From IMG/VR virus record IMGVR_UViG_3300018083_000064, positions 1 through 39,836 of that record: DNA of 39,836 bases; one strand, given 5' to 3'. Below are positions 30,895 to 39,641 of this stretch, in pieces. A program made the translations under genes and the position numbers. The notes below the pieces were generated by a model. It ran no database searches, was not told the origin of the DNA, and saw nothing but the letters and a program-made list of their open reading frames with translations. The stretch is from a virus. Within the stretch, counting starts at the first letter, position 1, and each line of letters starts with the position of its first letter.

Positions 30895-31263
30895 CTACGT
30901 GAATTGCAGCTTGAACGTGAAGTCGATGGTGTCGTTGAGTACCAGCGCCACCCCGGTGAAGTCGCCTTTCACGTACAGGTTCCCTGACGTCGACGCGTCG
31001 AACACCCCGGCGTTCGTGATCGTTTTCGACCCGTTCGCGACCATCTGCCCGACGACCTGATGCGAGTCGTTCGTGACGGTCGTCGTCACCCTGGTCGACG
31101 TGCCCGACACGCGGGCCTCTGACGCCTCGGTGAACAGCGTCGTGTCGGCGACGGCGGCGGTACCTGCCCCTGTGCCCCACGCGACGTATTTCGGCTCGGT
31201 ACCGGCCCCGATGATCCGGTTAGTGGTGATCGCCTTCCCGGCGTCCGCGAACACGCTCGCCAT
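30895..31263 (-). CDS. 122-aa virion structural candidate (fibre-like beta protein)
   Basis: ATG 31263 overlaps the upstream stop (TGATG). The C-terminal half (KTITNAGVFDASTSGNLYVKGDF, then VLNDTIDFTFKLQFT) has the style of phage tail-fibre or decoration proteins in which such strands form a jelly-roll. The N-terminus is a short helix followed by PKYVAWGTGAG. No firm family. Confidence 0.65.
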   Translation of the reverse strand: MASVFADAGKAITTNRIIGAGTEPKYVAWGTGAGTAAVADTTLFTEASEARVSGTSTRVTTTVTNDSHQVVGQMVANGSKTITNAGVFDASTSGNLYVKGDFTGVALVLNDTIDFTFKLQFT

Positions 31264-31529
31264 CACGTCACCCGCCTTCGCTCGACGGTCGGCACGAACT
31301 CGATCGAGTGGTACTCGCCCACCTGCTTGTCTCCGTCGACTTCGCCTAGCTCGTACAGGGCGACGTCGCCGCTGTCGATGTCCTCGGTCATGGCGGCTTC
31401 GACGTCGTCGTGGTACCAGTACGCCTTCCCGCCTTCGACCATGACAGCCAGGTCCGAAGGCAGCGAGCGGCCCATAGGCATCTTCTCGCCCTTCAGCGGG
31501 CCGTCCTTGAACCTAGCCTCATAGGTCAT
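31263..31529 (-). CDS. 88-aa hypothetical late protein
   Basis: ATG 31529 overlaps the upstream stop (ATGA) with GGGAG nearby. Beta-rich start (TYEARFKDGPLKGEKMPM), then an acidic stretch with YELGEVDG and a basic end. No family recognised. Confidence 0.65.
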   Translation of the reverse strand: MTYEARFKDGPLKGEKMPMGRSLPSDLAVMVEGGKAYWYHDDVEAAMTEDIDSGDVALYELGEVDGDKQVGEYHSIEFVPTVERRRVT

Positions 31530-31801
31530 GGCATCTCCCACGGTTCGATGTGTTCCCATCCTCGTATCGACTCGACGCCCTCGAACGTCTCGTAGTCGAC
31601 ACGTAGCGGCCTGCCGTTGCTGTCCCACCCGTACCTGCTACCGGCCGACCTGTTCTCCTTCTGGCCGTCGGTGCGGGTGATGACCATGTCGATGCTGCTG
31701 ACCGCGTGCGAGCGCACCATGATCGGCGGCACGGCCCGCCCGGCCTTCATCGTCATACCGGCCACGCCGGTCGCGCTCGCGCTCAGGTCGTGCTCGGTCA
31801 T
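31526..31801 (-). CDS. 91-aa hypothetical late protein
   Basis: ATG 31801 overlaps the upstream stop (ATGA). Contains an MTMKAGRAVPPIMV segment and an acidic, Trp-containing C-terminus. No family recognised. Confidence 0.65.
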   Translation of the reverse strand: MTEHDLSASATGVAGMTMKAGRAVPPIMVRSHAVSSIDMVITRTDGQKENRSAGSRYGWDSNGRPLRVDYETFEGVESIRGWEHIEPWEMP

Positions 31802-32064
31802 GGCGTGACGGGGCCGCCGACGGTGTCGCCGTCCAGCACCTTCTTGCGGCCGTCAACGGTGTCGCCGACGACGAGCCCGCTTGTGTCGTCGTACACGTCA
31901 AGCATCACCGAGCTGACCGGCACGGGCGCGGCGGGGTCTTCGACGACGCTGTCCTCGTTGGCTTCGGCGTCCTCGGCCGTGACCTCCTCGCCGATCGCGT
32001 ATTTCAGGTAGCCGTGCCCGAGCGCGTCGGTGCCGACTATGTCTTCGGTCGCGAAGAACGCCAT
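31798..32064 (-). CDS. 88-aa late protein, paralogue 2
   Basis: ATG 32064 overlaps the upstream stop (TGATG). Related to the gene before it: both share EDI/EEI near the start, (V/L)(R/K)YA(A/I)G(D/E), a DDTxGL(V/I)VGDT block and a (D/E)GR(K/R)K end. An acidic middle region separates the two conserved parts. A tandem duplication just after the capsid gene; likely capsid-associated. Confidence 0.7.
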   Translation of the reverse strand: MAFFATEDIVGTDALGHGYLKYAIGEEVTAEDAEANEDSVVEDPAAPVPVSSVMLDVYDDTSGLVVGDTVDGRKKVLDGDTVGGPVTP

Positions 32065-32330
32065 CACTTGTCCCCGGCCGGTGCCTTCGCCTTGTTCTGC
32101 GCTGGCGTCTTGCGCTTGCGGCGCCCTTCGAACGTGTCGCCCACGATCAGGCCGGTGTCGTCGTCGGCGACTGTGCCGCTGACGGGCTCGTCGGGCGGCC
32201 CTTCTTTCTCGACCATCCTCGCGTACTTTTTCGCGTCGTCGTCGCCGACCGGGTCACCGGCGGCGTACCTGACGAACATGTTGCCGTTCGCGTCTTCCTC
32301 GAGGATCTCTTCTTTCGCGATGTTCCCCAT
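32064..32330 (-). CDS. 88-aa late protein, paralogue 1 (possible N-terminal Cys extension)
   Basis: ATG 32330 has AGGAGGG upstream and is the preferred start. The reading frame stays open to a GTG at 32456, which would add 42 residues with CRLCG, a second Cys and two His (metal-binding style). The ATG form is supported by similarity to the following paralogue, which starts at the same point. The body ends in a Lys-rich tail. Confidence 0.65.
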   Translation of the reverse strand: MGNIAKEEILEEDANGNMFVRYAAGDPVGDDDAKKYARMVEKEGPPDEPVSGTVADDDTGLIVGDTFEGRRKRKTPAQNKAKAPAGDK

Positions 32331-32479
32331 GCGCCCTCCTGACGTGGTGGTGCGTATCAGGCCCACGACGGTCGGTCGCGCGTGGGGATCATGCCCGCAC
32401 GCCGAGTCTGCCGTGCCGCACAGGCGGCAGGCTCGTGGCGGGTCGATGATCTCCACACGTCACCCTTCCCGGGGTCGAC

Positions 32480-33772
32480 CTACAGGCCAGTGACCTTGCA
32501 GAACGCTGCCGGGCGCGGCACACCGAAGGCCCATCGGCCTTCCGCGAGCACCGCGACCAGGTTCTTGATGAAGAAGTCGGCGTGCTCGGTCGACGCGGTG
32601 ACGGTGACGCCTTCGCGAGCCCACAGGATCGCCTGCTTGAAGTCGCCGACGAGGGCTGTGCCTGCGGCGATCAGCGGCGTCGTGATGACCGGCACGCCCC
32701 ACAGGGTGAGGGTGCCGCCGACCTGCGGGCCGCCGAACAAGAACCCGCCCGTACCGGCCGCTGCGCCACTGTCGTCACGGACGAGCCGGATCGCCTGCCA
32801 GTCGGCCGGGTTCATCACGATCGCGTTCGGCTCCATGAACGCGGCCCTGACGACGTCGAGCGCCTTCAGTATCGCGACCATGCCGCTGTCGGACGCCTTC
32901 GCCTGCGTGCCGATACCTGACGTGTTCAGCAGGCCGCGCAGGTTCGGCGCGGTGCCGTTGCCGTTCAGTATCTCGGCTTCTAGCCGCAGGTCGATGCCGA
33001 GCCGCAGCTGACCGTCGATCAGGTCGCTCATCTGGGCTGCGTCCGACAGGGCGCGGCGTGTGACGGCGACCCAATGCGCGATCGTCTGCACCGGGCTCTG
33101 GACTATGTCGAACGCGAACGTCGACTCGGGCTTCGTGCCGGTCGCCTGGTCGACAGCCTCGGCGACTTCGGCGGCCGCGTTCGTGAACGAGGTCATCTTG
33201 ACCCACTCGACGGTGTCCGAGTCGGTGCTGTTCACTGACACGAGGTCGATCAGCTTGATCGGCCGCTGCAACAGGTTGTAGAACCCGGCGAGCCGGTCGG
33301 GCTGCACGAAGATGCCGGCGGACGTGTCGGAGGCGCCGGTGATTAGCGCCTTGACGCCGTCACGGTCCAATACTTCGACGGGGTCAGTGTGGATGCGCGC
33401 CCGCTCCGAGTGCAGGGTGCCGCCACCGAGCAGCCGCTTGTAGCTTTCCGAGCCGACCCACTTCTGCCCCATCGACAGGCGGGCCTTACCGGCCGGTGCG
33501 TCGTCGCCCTTGTCGCTGGCGGGCTCACCGGGACGCGGGTCGGCGGTGCCTTCCATCTTGACGGCGGCCGCCCACTTGCGCTCCAGGTCGTCGATCGTCG
33601 CGGCGATCTCCTGATGCTTGCCGAACAGCCCTTCCAGCTCGGCGAACTGCTCGTCGGTGACGTCGTCGTTGTCGACGGTCGCCTGACGCTTCGCCTCGTA
33701 CTCGTCGTACGCCTGCTTCGCGTCCTCGCGCGCCTTCTCAAGCTGCGCCCGGAACTTGTCACTCAGGTGCAT
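32480..33772 (-). CDS. HK97-fold major capsid protein
   Basis: 430 residues from ATG 33772 with AGGAGGG. The first 95 or so residues form a charged coiled coil, the scaffold-like delta domain cut off by the protease encoded just upstream. The shell domain follows (TSAGIFVQPDRLAGFYN, SDTVEWVKMTSFTN, RRALSDAAQMSDLIDGQL, NPADWQAIRLVRD and the closing WGVPVITTPLIAAG), as in HK97-type capsid proteins. Order terminase, portal, protease, capsid supports it. Confidence 0.92.
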   Translation of the reverse strand: MHLSDKFRAQLEKAREDAKQAYDEYEAKRQATVDNDDVTDEQFAELEGLFGKHQEIAATIDDLERKWAAAVKMEGTADPRPGEPASDKGDDAPAGKARLSMGQKWVGSESYKRLLGGGTLHSERARIHTDPVEVLDRDGVKALITGASDTSAGIFVQPDRLAGFYNLLQRPIKLIDLVSVNSTDSDTVEWVKMTSFTNAAAEVAEAVDQATGTKPESTFAFDIVQSPVQTIAHWVAVTRRALSDAAQMSDLIDGQLRLGIDLRLEAEILNGNGTAPNLRGLLNTSGIGTQAKASDSGMVAILKALDVVRAAFMEPNAIVMNPADWQAIRLVRDDSGAAAGTGGFLFGGPQVGGTLTLWGVPVITTPLIAAGTALVGDFKQAILWAREGVTVTASTEHADFFIKNLVAVLAEGRWAFGVPRPAAFCKVTGL

Positions 33773-33791
33773 GTGTTCCCTCCTTCGGTGG

Positions 33792-34700
33792 CTAGACCAC
33801 GAGCGGCGCACGGGGCGAGCGGTGCTCGCGGGCGCGTCGGTCATCGACGTTGAACAGGGTCTTTAGTTCGGCGTCGTCGTATTCCCTGAACTCGGGCGGG
33901 TGCTTGTCGAACTGCTCGTAGTGCGCAGCCAGGTGCTTGTACACCTTGCCCCTGTCGCCTTCAGGAATGTCTACTCCACCGCGGGTCCCCAGGAGGGTTC
34001 CCATTGCGCCACGTACGCCACGCCACACGACCGGGTGCCCGGCGTCGGCGCGGTGGTGCACGAGCTTGAACGCGTTCTTCTCGATCGAGCCGTTGCCGTC
34101 ACGGCCCTGGCTGTCGTACCAGGCGCACATCGCCATCAGGTCGTCGGTGTCGCCTTTCGCGAACTCGGCCGCCGCGTCCCACGGGGCGTCCTCGGCGGCG
34201 ACGGCGGTGCCCTTGAACGGTATGGCGCCCTTCGACCTGACCTGTATCAGCTCGGTCGCGGGGTTCGCGCCGACCAGGGTCGGGCCGACTTCGAACAGGT
34301 CGAGGTCGGCGAGCTCCCGGATTTCTTCGCCGTCCTCGGTGACGCTGTTCGACTGCATGATGTCGAACGCGAAGCTGAACTCTTTCAGCACGTCGGCCTT
34401 CATGGCGGCGTACGCGATGCGGGCGCCTTCCGACTCGTCGAGGAACAGCTTGCCTTCGACTTCAAGGCCCGACTTCGTCTCCTCGGCGTGCGTGGTGTAC
34501 CCGATCAGCGACCCGAGGTCTTGCCACTGATGCGAGTAGAACACAGGCGGCAGGCCGCGGTCTTTCAGGGTTCGTGTGAACGCGCCGGGCATCACCCTGT
34601 CGCCTTGTAGGTCGACGTTGCCGAACACGCTGACCAGCGCCTTGAACTCGCCGGGGTCGCCGTCGGCCTTCACCGCTGCCTTGAACGACTTCTTTTCCAT
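33792..34700 (-). CDS. HK97-type prohead protease (S78) with C-terminal extension
   Basis: 302 residues, ATG with GGAGG. The protease part (1-160) shows FGNVDLQGDRVMPGAF, His57 in FYSHQW and Ser109 in LKEFSFAFD, the catalytic pair of S78 proteases, and LFEVGPTLVGANP. Residues 190-285 are an extra helical domain (FKLVHHRADAGHPVVWRGVRG, GVDIPEGDRGKVYKHLAAHY) common in actinobacteriophage proteases or minor capsid fusions. It cleaves the capsid delta domain during maturation. Confidence 0.9.
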   Translation of the reverse strand: MEKKSFKAAVKADGDPGEFKALVSVFGNVDLQGDRVMPGAFTRTLKDRGLPPVFYSHQWQDLGSLIGYTTHAEETKSGLEVEGKLFLDESEGARIAYAAMKADVLKEFSFAFDIMQSNSVTEDGEEIRELADLDLFEVGPTLVGANPATELIQVRSKGAIPFKGTAVAAEDAPWDAAAEFAKGDTDDLMAMCAWYDSQGRDGNGSIEKNAFKLVHHRADAGHPVVWRGVRGAMGTLLGTRGGVDIPEGDRGKVYKHLAAHYEQFDKHPPEFREYDDAELKTLFNVDDRRAREHRSPRAPLVV

Positions 34701-36029
34701 CTAACCTCCGTTCAGGCTATGCCCGTTGCCGGATAGTACGTCAGCCGCGACGAGTGTACGCATCGCCTGCACGACCTGCGTGACGTCGTCGGCGGGCGCC
34801 TGCTCGACGTCGTCGCCGACCGCCCGCATGTTCAGCGGCAGCAGTATCGCGTCGGCGAGCGGGTCGTCGATGCGTTTCAAGCCCTCGATGCGGCGCAGCT
34901 CGTTCGCGGTGTACACCGACGAGATACGGAACTGAGCGTAGGCGGCGGCGCGCTCTTGCGGGCTGCCTTTCAGCATTTCGTTCAGGTCGAACCTGACGGT
35001 CTGCCCTTCGAACGTCGACTCACCGGCGATCAGCTGCACGTCGAGGGTGTCGGTCATGTTCACGAGCCAGGGGCCGTACGTGTCCTGGTACAGCATCCGG
35101 TGCTGCTCGCTGACATTCGAGAACGTCGCCCGGTCGAGTATCCCGATCGCCGGTGGCGGTATGTCGTAGGCGGCGGCTACTTCCTCGCGGGTCAGGCGCC
35201 TGGTCTCGATCGTCTGTGAGTCGGCCGCCGAGTACCCGAACGGTTTCCAGTCCATGCCGCCTGACAGCATCAGCATGCGGAACGAGTTGTCGACCCCGGC
35301 GTGCAGGCTGTCGATCTTGGCTTGTAGGGCGGCTTCTTGCTCGACGCGCATACGGGCCGGGTGGACGAGGGCGCCCGATGGGCGGGCCGCGTTGCTGAAG
35401 TTGGCGATCCCGTAGCGTTGCGCGGCGTCCTCAAGGGCGAGGGTTCGACGCAACGGTTCGAGCGGGGAGATCCCTGGCCCTTCCGGCCCGTACCACTGGA
35501 AGTGTACGACGTCGTCGGGGTAGAAGATTCGTTCGCCGTCGCCGCCGTAGCGGTACGCAGCGACCGGCGTGTTGGTACCGGCGATCGGCTCGATGCGTCG
35601 CCAGTCGACGGGCCACAGCTCGGCCGGTGGGGCGCCCCGGCCGGGGCGCCACTTCACGAGCAGCGCGTTGCCGTGTATCGCCATCTGGCCGACGACGAAC
35701 TCTTTGACGGTGTACCCCGACCCGCGCGGGTACGGCCGGTTCAGCAGGCTGTCGAGCGGGCCACCGAGGTCGCGGTCTTCGTTGCCTTCGACGTCTTGTG
35801 TGTAGCCGCCCCACGGTAGGCGGCCGATGCCTCGCATCAGCTTGTTACAGACGATGTACACCCACGGCTGCGCCCGGTACAGGGTGACGTAGCTGGCGCC
35901 TCGTTCGGCGCCGAGCAGGTCGATGCCCCTGGGCTGGCCGATGACGCTACCGGCGTTGTTCGTTCTGGCCCCGGCGAGCGGCCACGACTTCGCGGCGGTC
36001 GGCCTGCCGTCCGAGATGACGACGGTCAC
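34701..36029 (-). CDS. portal protein (HK97 type)
   Basis: 442 residues; GTG 36029 overlaps the upstream stop (GTGA), preferred over an in-frame codon 15 residues earlier. Features of HK97-type portals: YRAQPWVYIVCNKLMRGIGRLPW, NALLVKWRPGRGAPPAELWPVD, DDVVHFQWYGPEG, GISPLEPLRRTLALEDAAQRY, IPPPAIGIL and NELRRIEGLKRID. It forms the dodecameric ring for DNA entry and exit. The stop touches the protease start region directly. Confidence 0.92.
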   Translation of the reverse strand: MTVVISDGRPTAAKSWPLAGARTNNAGSVIGQPRGIDLLGAERGASYVTLYRAQPWVYIVCNKLMRGIGRLPWGGYTQDVEGNEDRDLGGPLDSLLNRPYPRGSGYTVKEFVVGQMAIHGNALLVKWRPGRGAPPAELWPVDWRRIEPIAGTNTPVAAYRYGGDGERIFYPDDVVHFQWYGPEGPGISPLEPLRRTLALEDAAQRYGIANFSNAARPSGALVHPARMRVEQEAALQAKIDSLHAGVDNSFRMLMLSGGMDWKPFGYSAADSQTIETRRLTREEVAAAYDIPPPAIGILDRATFSNVSEQHRMLYQDTYGPWLVNMTDTLDVQLIAGESTFEGQTVRFDLNEMLKGSPQERAAAYAQFRISSVYTANELRRIEGLKRIDDPLADAILLPLNMRAVGDDVEQAPADDVTQVVQAMRTLVAADVLSGNGHSLNGG

Positions 36030-36241
36030 AGGTCGGGCCTCTGCACGAACCTGACGGCGTGGCGGGGCACCCACACTTCGCCGTCGACTTTCACCGTGGT
36101 GTCGCCGAGCAGCGTCGCGTGGGCCAGCACGATCCAGTCATCGTAGACCCCTGTCAGGACTCCATCTAGTGATTGCCCCGTCGCGTCGTTCACGATCACC
36201 CGCTCGCGAATGGGGATAGTGCGGACGCGACGGGGCCACAT
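36026..36241 (-). CDS. 71-aa small beta-barrel-like protein
   Basis: Between terminase/Ig genes and portal; the stop overlaps the portal start. A five-strand pattern (RERVIVNDATG, SLDGVLTGVYDDWIVLA, TTVKVDGEVWVPRHAVRFVQ) resembles a small SH3/Sm-like barrel. Small proteins before the portal are frequent in actinobacteriophages; function is not known. Confidence 0.65.
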   Translation of the reverse strand: MWPRRVRTIPIRERVIVNDATGQSLDGVLTGVYDDWIVLAHATLLGDTTVKVDGEVWVPRHAVRFVQRPDL

Positions 36242-36249
36242 GTGCCCGG

Positions 36250-36747
36250 TTAGGCAGGCGGTGTTTCGGTGCTGCCTTCGGTGAAGTCGACCGAGCCGAC
36301 GGCTGCGTCGCCCGCGCTGACGTTCACGAGCCCGGTCGCGGTGACCGTCGAGCCGTCGTCGTTCGTCGAGTTGACGGTGACGACCGCGCTGCCTGGCGTA
36401 CCGGCGATCGTGACGTCGGCGCTCAGGCCGTCCTCACCGGCGGCGACCGTGGCGACGCTCTCGTCGCTCGACGTCCACTGAGGAACGTCGTCGGCCGTGG
36501 TCGGGTGCCCGTGCGCGTCGACGAAGCTGACGGCCGCGTGCAGCGGCTCGGCCTGCGTGTCAGGAACGGTGATTTCTCCCATGTCTAGCTCGACCTCCTT
36601 GCCTGGTGTGATGGCGCTCTGCCAGCCCGCGATAGCCTGGGCTGGTACGCCCGGTGCCGCCCGCTCGATCGCGTCGGCCACCGCGAACAGCCACTCACTG
36701 ATGAGCCTGGCGTTCGTGCGTACGAGCCGGTCAAGGAACGATCCCAT
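36250..36747 (-). CDS. Ig-like (Big_2-type) protein, possible capsid decoration
   Basis: 165 residues. The N-terminal 45 residues form a helix. From about residue 50 it is an Ig-like domain (AAVSFVDAHGHPTTADDVPQWTSSDESVATVAAG, SAVVTVNSTNDDGS), of the Big_2 kind found on phage surfaces. An internal in-frame ATG (residue 56) has AAGGAGG eleven bases upstream, so a shorter Ig-only product is possible. Location next to terminase and portal suggests a head protein. Confidence 0.7.
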   Translation of the reverse strand: MGSFLDRLVRTNARLISEWLFAVADAIERAAPGVPAQAIAGWQSAITPGKEVELDMGEITVPDTQAEPLHAAVSFVDAHGHPTTADDVPQWTSSDESVATVAAGEDGLSADVTIAGTPGSAVVTVNSTNDDGSTVTATGLVNVSAGDAAVGSVDFTEGSTETPPA

Positions 36748-36760
36748 TGAGTCGTCCAGT

Positions 36761-38335
36761 CTACGCGAGGCTTGTCACGTCGGCCTGCGCCCCACCGAAT
36801 TCTTCTTCGACGCCGACGCGGTGGGCCATCAGCAGGGCGATGCAGCAGTCCATCGGGCGCTGCGAGTGACGCTTGTCGAGCCGCCAGCCGATACCGACGT
36901 CACGTACCGACCCGGCGTATATCTGCGCCTGGAACACGGGGTCGTTGTCGTGCTCGATCGACCCGTCGACGATCGCGTCGTACAGGTCTTGGCTGGCGGG
37001 GCACATGCGCGGGTTCGACTGCGGGAACTCCTCCATCGGCAGCCCTTCTTCTTCGAGGTCTTCGGCTGAGCGGCCGAACCTGTACGGGTCGTACGGGGCG
37101 GCGATCAGCTGGTACTCGTGCGCCAGCTCGCGCACGTAGTCCTCGATCAGGCGGCGCGGTATCGACCGGCGTAGGTGTACGTGCGCTGCCGGTTTCGGCT
37201 TCGACGGGTCGTCCCACACGGCCCACACCTGCGCCCTGGCGACCCACCGGCCGTTCTTCAAACTGACCCACACGACGGCTGTCGTGTCGCGGTTCTTGCT
37301 GGCGTCGATGCCGACATAGATCGGGTCGCCGCGTTCCAGGGGCGTGGTACCGGCTAGGCGTTCCCAGGCGCCGGGCGGCAGCCACGCTTCGTCGGCCTCG
37401 GTCCAGAAGTTGCAGTGGAACCGCTTGAACACGAACGGCGGTTTCTCGCGGCCGAGCTTCACGAGCTGCGCCTTCGTGATCCATGATGCGGGGTTCACTT
37501 TTTTGGCGACGGCGAACTTGCCGTGCTCGATCTGGTCGAGGTCGTCGGCGCCTAGCTCGGGCACGTAGAAGAACAGGTCGTCGCGTGAGCCTGTTTTGCC
37601 TTGCAGGTACACCTGGCCGCACACCGTTTCGAGGTCGGCCCCGGCGTTCGTTATCGGCAGGATCATCGGCTGCGACCTGGCGATGGTGCCGCCCTTCAGT
37701 ACGTCGTACAGCTCGCGTGTGCGGTGGCGGTGCAGCTCGTCGATGACGGCGGCGTGCACGTTGGCGCCTTCTTCGAATAGGGCGTCAGCTGAGATGACCT
37801 TGAACGTGCCGTCGTTGTCGGGGCACACGATCGTGTTGCGGTACACGCGGCACCAGTCGGCCAGCACGGGTGACTTCTCGACCATCGCCTTCGCCTGGTC
37901 GAACACGATGCGGGCCTGGTCGCGTTTCGTCGCGGCGCTGAACACATGCGGGGCGTTTTCGCCGTCGGCCGCCAGGAAGTACAGGGCGAACGCCGCAGCC
38001 AGCGTCGACTTCCCGTTCTTTTTGGCGATCTGTACGTACGCCTCGGTGTACCGGCGCAGGCCCGGCTCGACGGGCGGCTCGTCGGCCAACCTGGTCAGCC
38101 AGGCGGCGACGGCTTCGGCGCACCCTTGCGCTGTACGGGCGCGCGCGGCGGGTATCGTCGTCCACCGCTCGTTGTCTGTCTGTAGCAAGCCTGACGCGAG
38201 GTCGAGCTGCCACGGTTCGAGCAGCAGCGGGTCACCGGCCCACCGGCCGATCGTCTGCCTGATCGCGACATGACAGAACCGGTGGAACCGCGCCCCGCCG
38301 AGACTGACACGCAGCGGCTTGCCGGGCTGCCACAT
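36761..38335 (-). CDS. terminase large subunit
   Basis: 524 residues. ATPase: Walker A QIAKKNGKST (102-111) and Walker B AAVIDE with Asp199-Glu200. Nuclease: Asp344 in VGIDASKNRDT and later acidic residues. It follows the P27-like small subunit by six bases. It packages DNA into the prohead and cuts the concatemer. Phages with P27/HK97-type terminases usually make cohesive ends, but the end type cannot be read here. Confidence 0.95.
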   Translation of the reverse strand: MWQPGKPLRVSLGGARFHRFCHVAIRQTIGRWAGDPLLLEPWQLDLASGLLQTDNERWTTIPAARARTAQGCAEAVAAWLTRLADEPPVEPGLRRYTEAYVQIAKKNGKSTLAAAFALYFLAADGENAPHVFSAATKRDQARIVFDQAKAMVEKSPVLADWCRVYRNTIVCPDNDGTFKVISADALFEEGANVHAAVIDELHRHRTRELYDVLKGGTIARSQPMILPITNAGADLETVCGQVYLQGKTGSRDDLFFYVPELGADDLDQIEHGKFAVAKKVNPASWITKAQLVKLGREKPPFVFKRFHCNFWTEADEAWLPPGAWERLAGTTPLERGDPIYVGIDASKNRDTTAVVWVSLKNGRWVARAQVWAVWDDPSKPKPAAHVHLRRSIPRRLIEDYVRELAHEYQLIAAPYDPYRFGRSAEDLEEEGLPMEEFPQSNPRMCPASQDLYDAIVDGSIEHDNDPVFQAQIYAGSVRDVGIGWRLDKRHSQRPMDCCIALLMAHRVGVEEEFGGAQADVTSLA

Positions 38336-38341
38336 CAGCCG

Positions 38342-38836
38342 CTAGTCGACGCGTCGGTTGTTCGGGCCGAGCAGCCTGTCCATCTCGACGTCGAGCTTGC
38401 GTTTCTTGGCGCCCTCAAGGCCGAGCCGCGCACGAGCCGACGGGGTCGCCGCGAACTGCTCAGCGAACCGCAGGTACAGGGCCGCGTTCGCCTGCGCGAT
38501 CGCGACGGCCGGGGCGACAACGACCTGCCCCATCGACCCGAGCGCGTACATGCCGAACTCCTCGACGTCCTGGCGGGCGCGTTCGAACAGCGCGTACGCC
38601 ACGCACATCATGCGCGCCGCCGGAAGGTCGATACGGTCGAGTATTCCTGCCTCGTCGAGCCTGACCACGAAGTCGTCCCAGTATTCGTCAGCCTCAGCAG
38701 GCAGGTCGGCGGGCTTCTCTAACGTGCCGTGCGGGCGCCCGGCCACCACGACAGGCAGCGGCGGGTGCGCGTCCTTGACGCGCTTGCGCCCCTCGCTGAT
38801 GCGCTGTTCAGCTGGCTTCGGCTTGCGGCCGCGCAC
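38342..38836 (-). CDS. terminase small subunit (P27-like)
   Basis: 164 residues; GTG start overlaps the previous gene by 29 bp. The start RGRKPKPAEQRISEG, the PADLPAEADEYWDDFV segment and the helical C-terminal half with LGPNNRRVD fit the P27 family, which recognises the packaging site. Confidence 0.85.
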   Translation of the reverse strand: MRGRKPKPAEQRISEGRKRVKDAHPPLPVVVAGRPHGTLEKPADLPAEADEYWDDFVVRLDEAGILDRIDLPAARMMCVAYALFERARQDVEEFGMYALGSMGQVVVAPAVAIAQANAALYLRFAEQFAATPSARARLGLEGAKKRKLDVEMDRLLGPNNRRVD

Positions 38837-39134
38837 GGCGCCTGTCGGGGTCGTTGAGCTTCAGGAACATGTCCATGTTCTCGACCTGCACTTCCAGCTT
38901 CGTGATCGCCGCGAGCGTGCCGGGCGTCACGACTTCGCGGCTGGCGGTGTCGATCGCGTTCGCGAGCGCACCGACGAGCATGTCGGGCGACCCGTCAGCG
39001 ACGGCCCGTTCAAGCTCGGCCTTCGCGACCTGCCCCGCCCGCAGGGCGAGCGACGTGCGCTGCATCACGTCGCCCTTGATGCCCTGCAACACGCGGCGGT
39101 TCTCGGTGAGCCTGTCTGCGAGGTCTGCTCTCAC
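38808..39134 (-). CDS. 108-aa helical protein upstream of terminase
   Basis: GTG 39134 overlaps the upstream stop (GTGA). Nearly all-helical, rich in Ala, Arg, Asp and Leu, with a basic C-terminus. It may assist packaging because of its position. No family recognised. Confidence 0.65.
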   Translation of the reverse strand: MRADLADRLTENRRVLQGIKGDVMQRTSLALRAGQVAKAELERAVADGSPDMLVGALANAIDTASREVVTPGTLAAITKLEVQVENMDMFLKLNDPDRRRARPQAEAS

Positions 39135-39490
39135 GCGTCCGGGATCGGGTCAGGCGGCGGCGCCGGGCCATCGACGTCGAACACCCCGTCGAGCACCTGC
39201 ACCGCGAGCAGGTGACCCCTCGCGATCGGGCCGATGCCGTTACGGTCAGCGTTCGCCGCACGCACCTGCGCCTCGCCCCGCAATAGATCACTGATCGACT
39301 GATGCGCCTGCGCGATCACACCACGCACAGCCGCCGAATACGTCAGGTCAGGGTCGCCCTTATGGTCAGGGTTCGCCTTCATCTTGTCGTACCGCTCGTC
39401 AGCCTTCACCCCGAGCGCCGACAGGTCGATCAGCGGGCCATGCTCGATCTCGCCAGCTTCAGCCTCGTTCAGTTCATCCACATCAGACAC
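39131..39490 (-). CDS. 119-aa hypothetical protein, first gene of the late block
   Basis: GTG 39490 with AAGGAG six bases upstream. Acidic N-terminus, then helices (YSAAVRGVIAQAHQSISDLLRGE, GHLLAVQVLDGVF) and a Pro/Asp-rich tail. No family recognised; it is the entry gene of the packaging operon. Confidence 0.7.
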   Translation of the reverse strand: MSDVDELNEAEAGEIEHGPLIDLSALGVKADERYDKMKANPDHKGDPDLTYSAAVRGVIAQAHQSISDLLRGEAQVRAANADRNGIGPIARGHLLAVQVLDGVFDVDGPAPPPDPIPDA

Positions 39491-39641
39491 CTGTAGCTCC
39501 TTCCGATTAGGTGGGCTTTGCGCCCCACGATAGCCCGCCCCGAAAATCCGGCCGGATTCTGACGGCGCGTCCATCTGGTTGGGGGGCGGTTAGATGTGTT
39601 CCTTCAGAGATTTTCCCCTCCCCTCGGTGTGGTCCGAGAAT
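39491..39641. promoter_or_regulatory. intergenic region before the packaging genes
   Basis: No gene fits. The region holds a perfect 14-bp palindrome AATCCGGCCGGATT (39545..39558) and, on the minus strand, GGGCTATCGT (near 39523), like the possible -10 at about 10150. A CTCGG/CCGAG stem (39622..39637) after the DUF1508 stop may be a terminator. The space upstream of terminase genes is also where cohesive-end sites lie; none can be identified. Confidence 0.4.
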
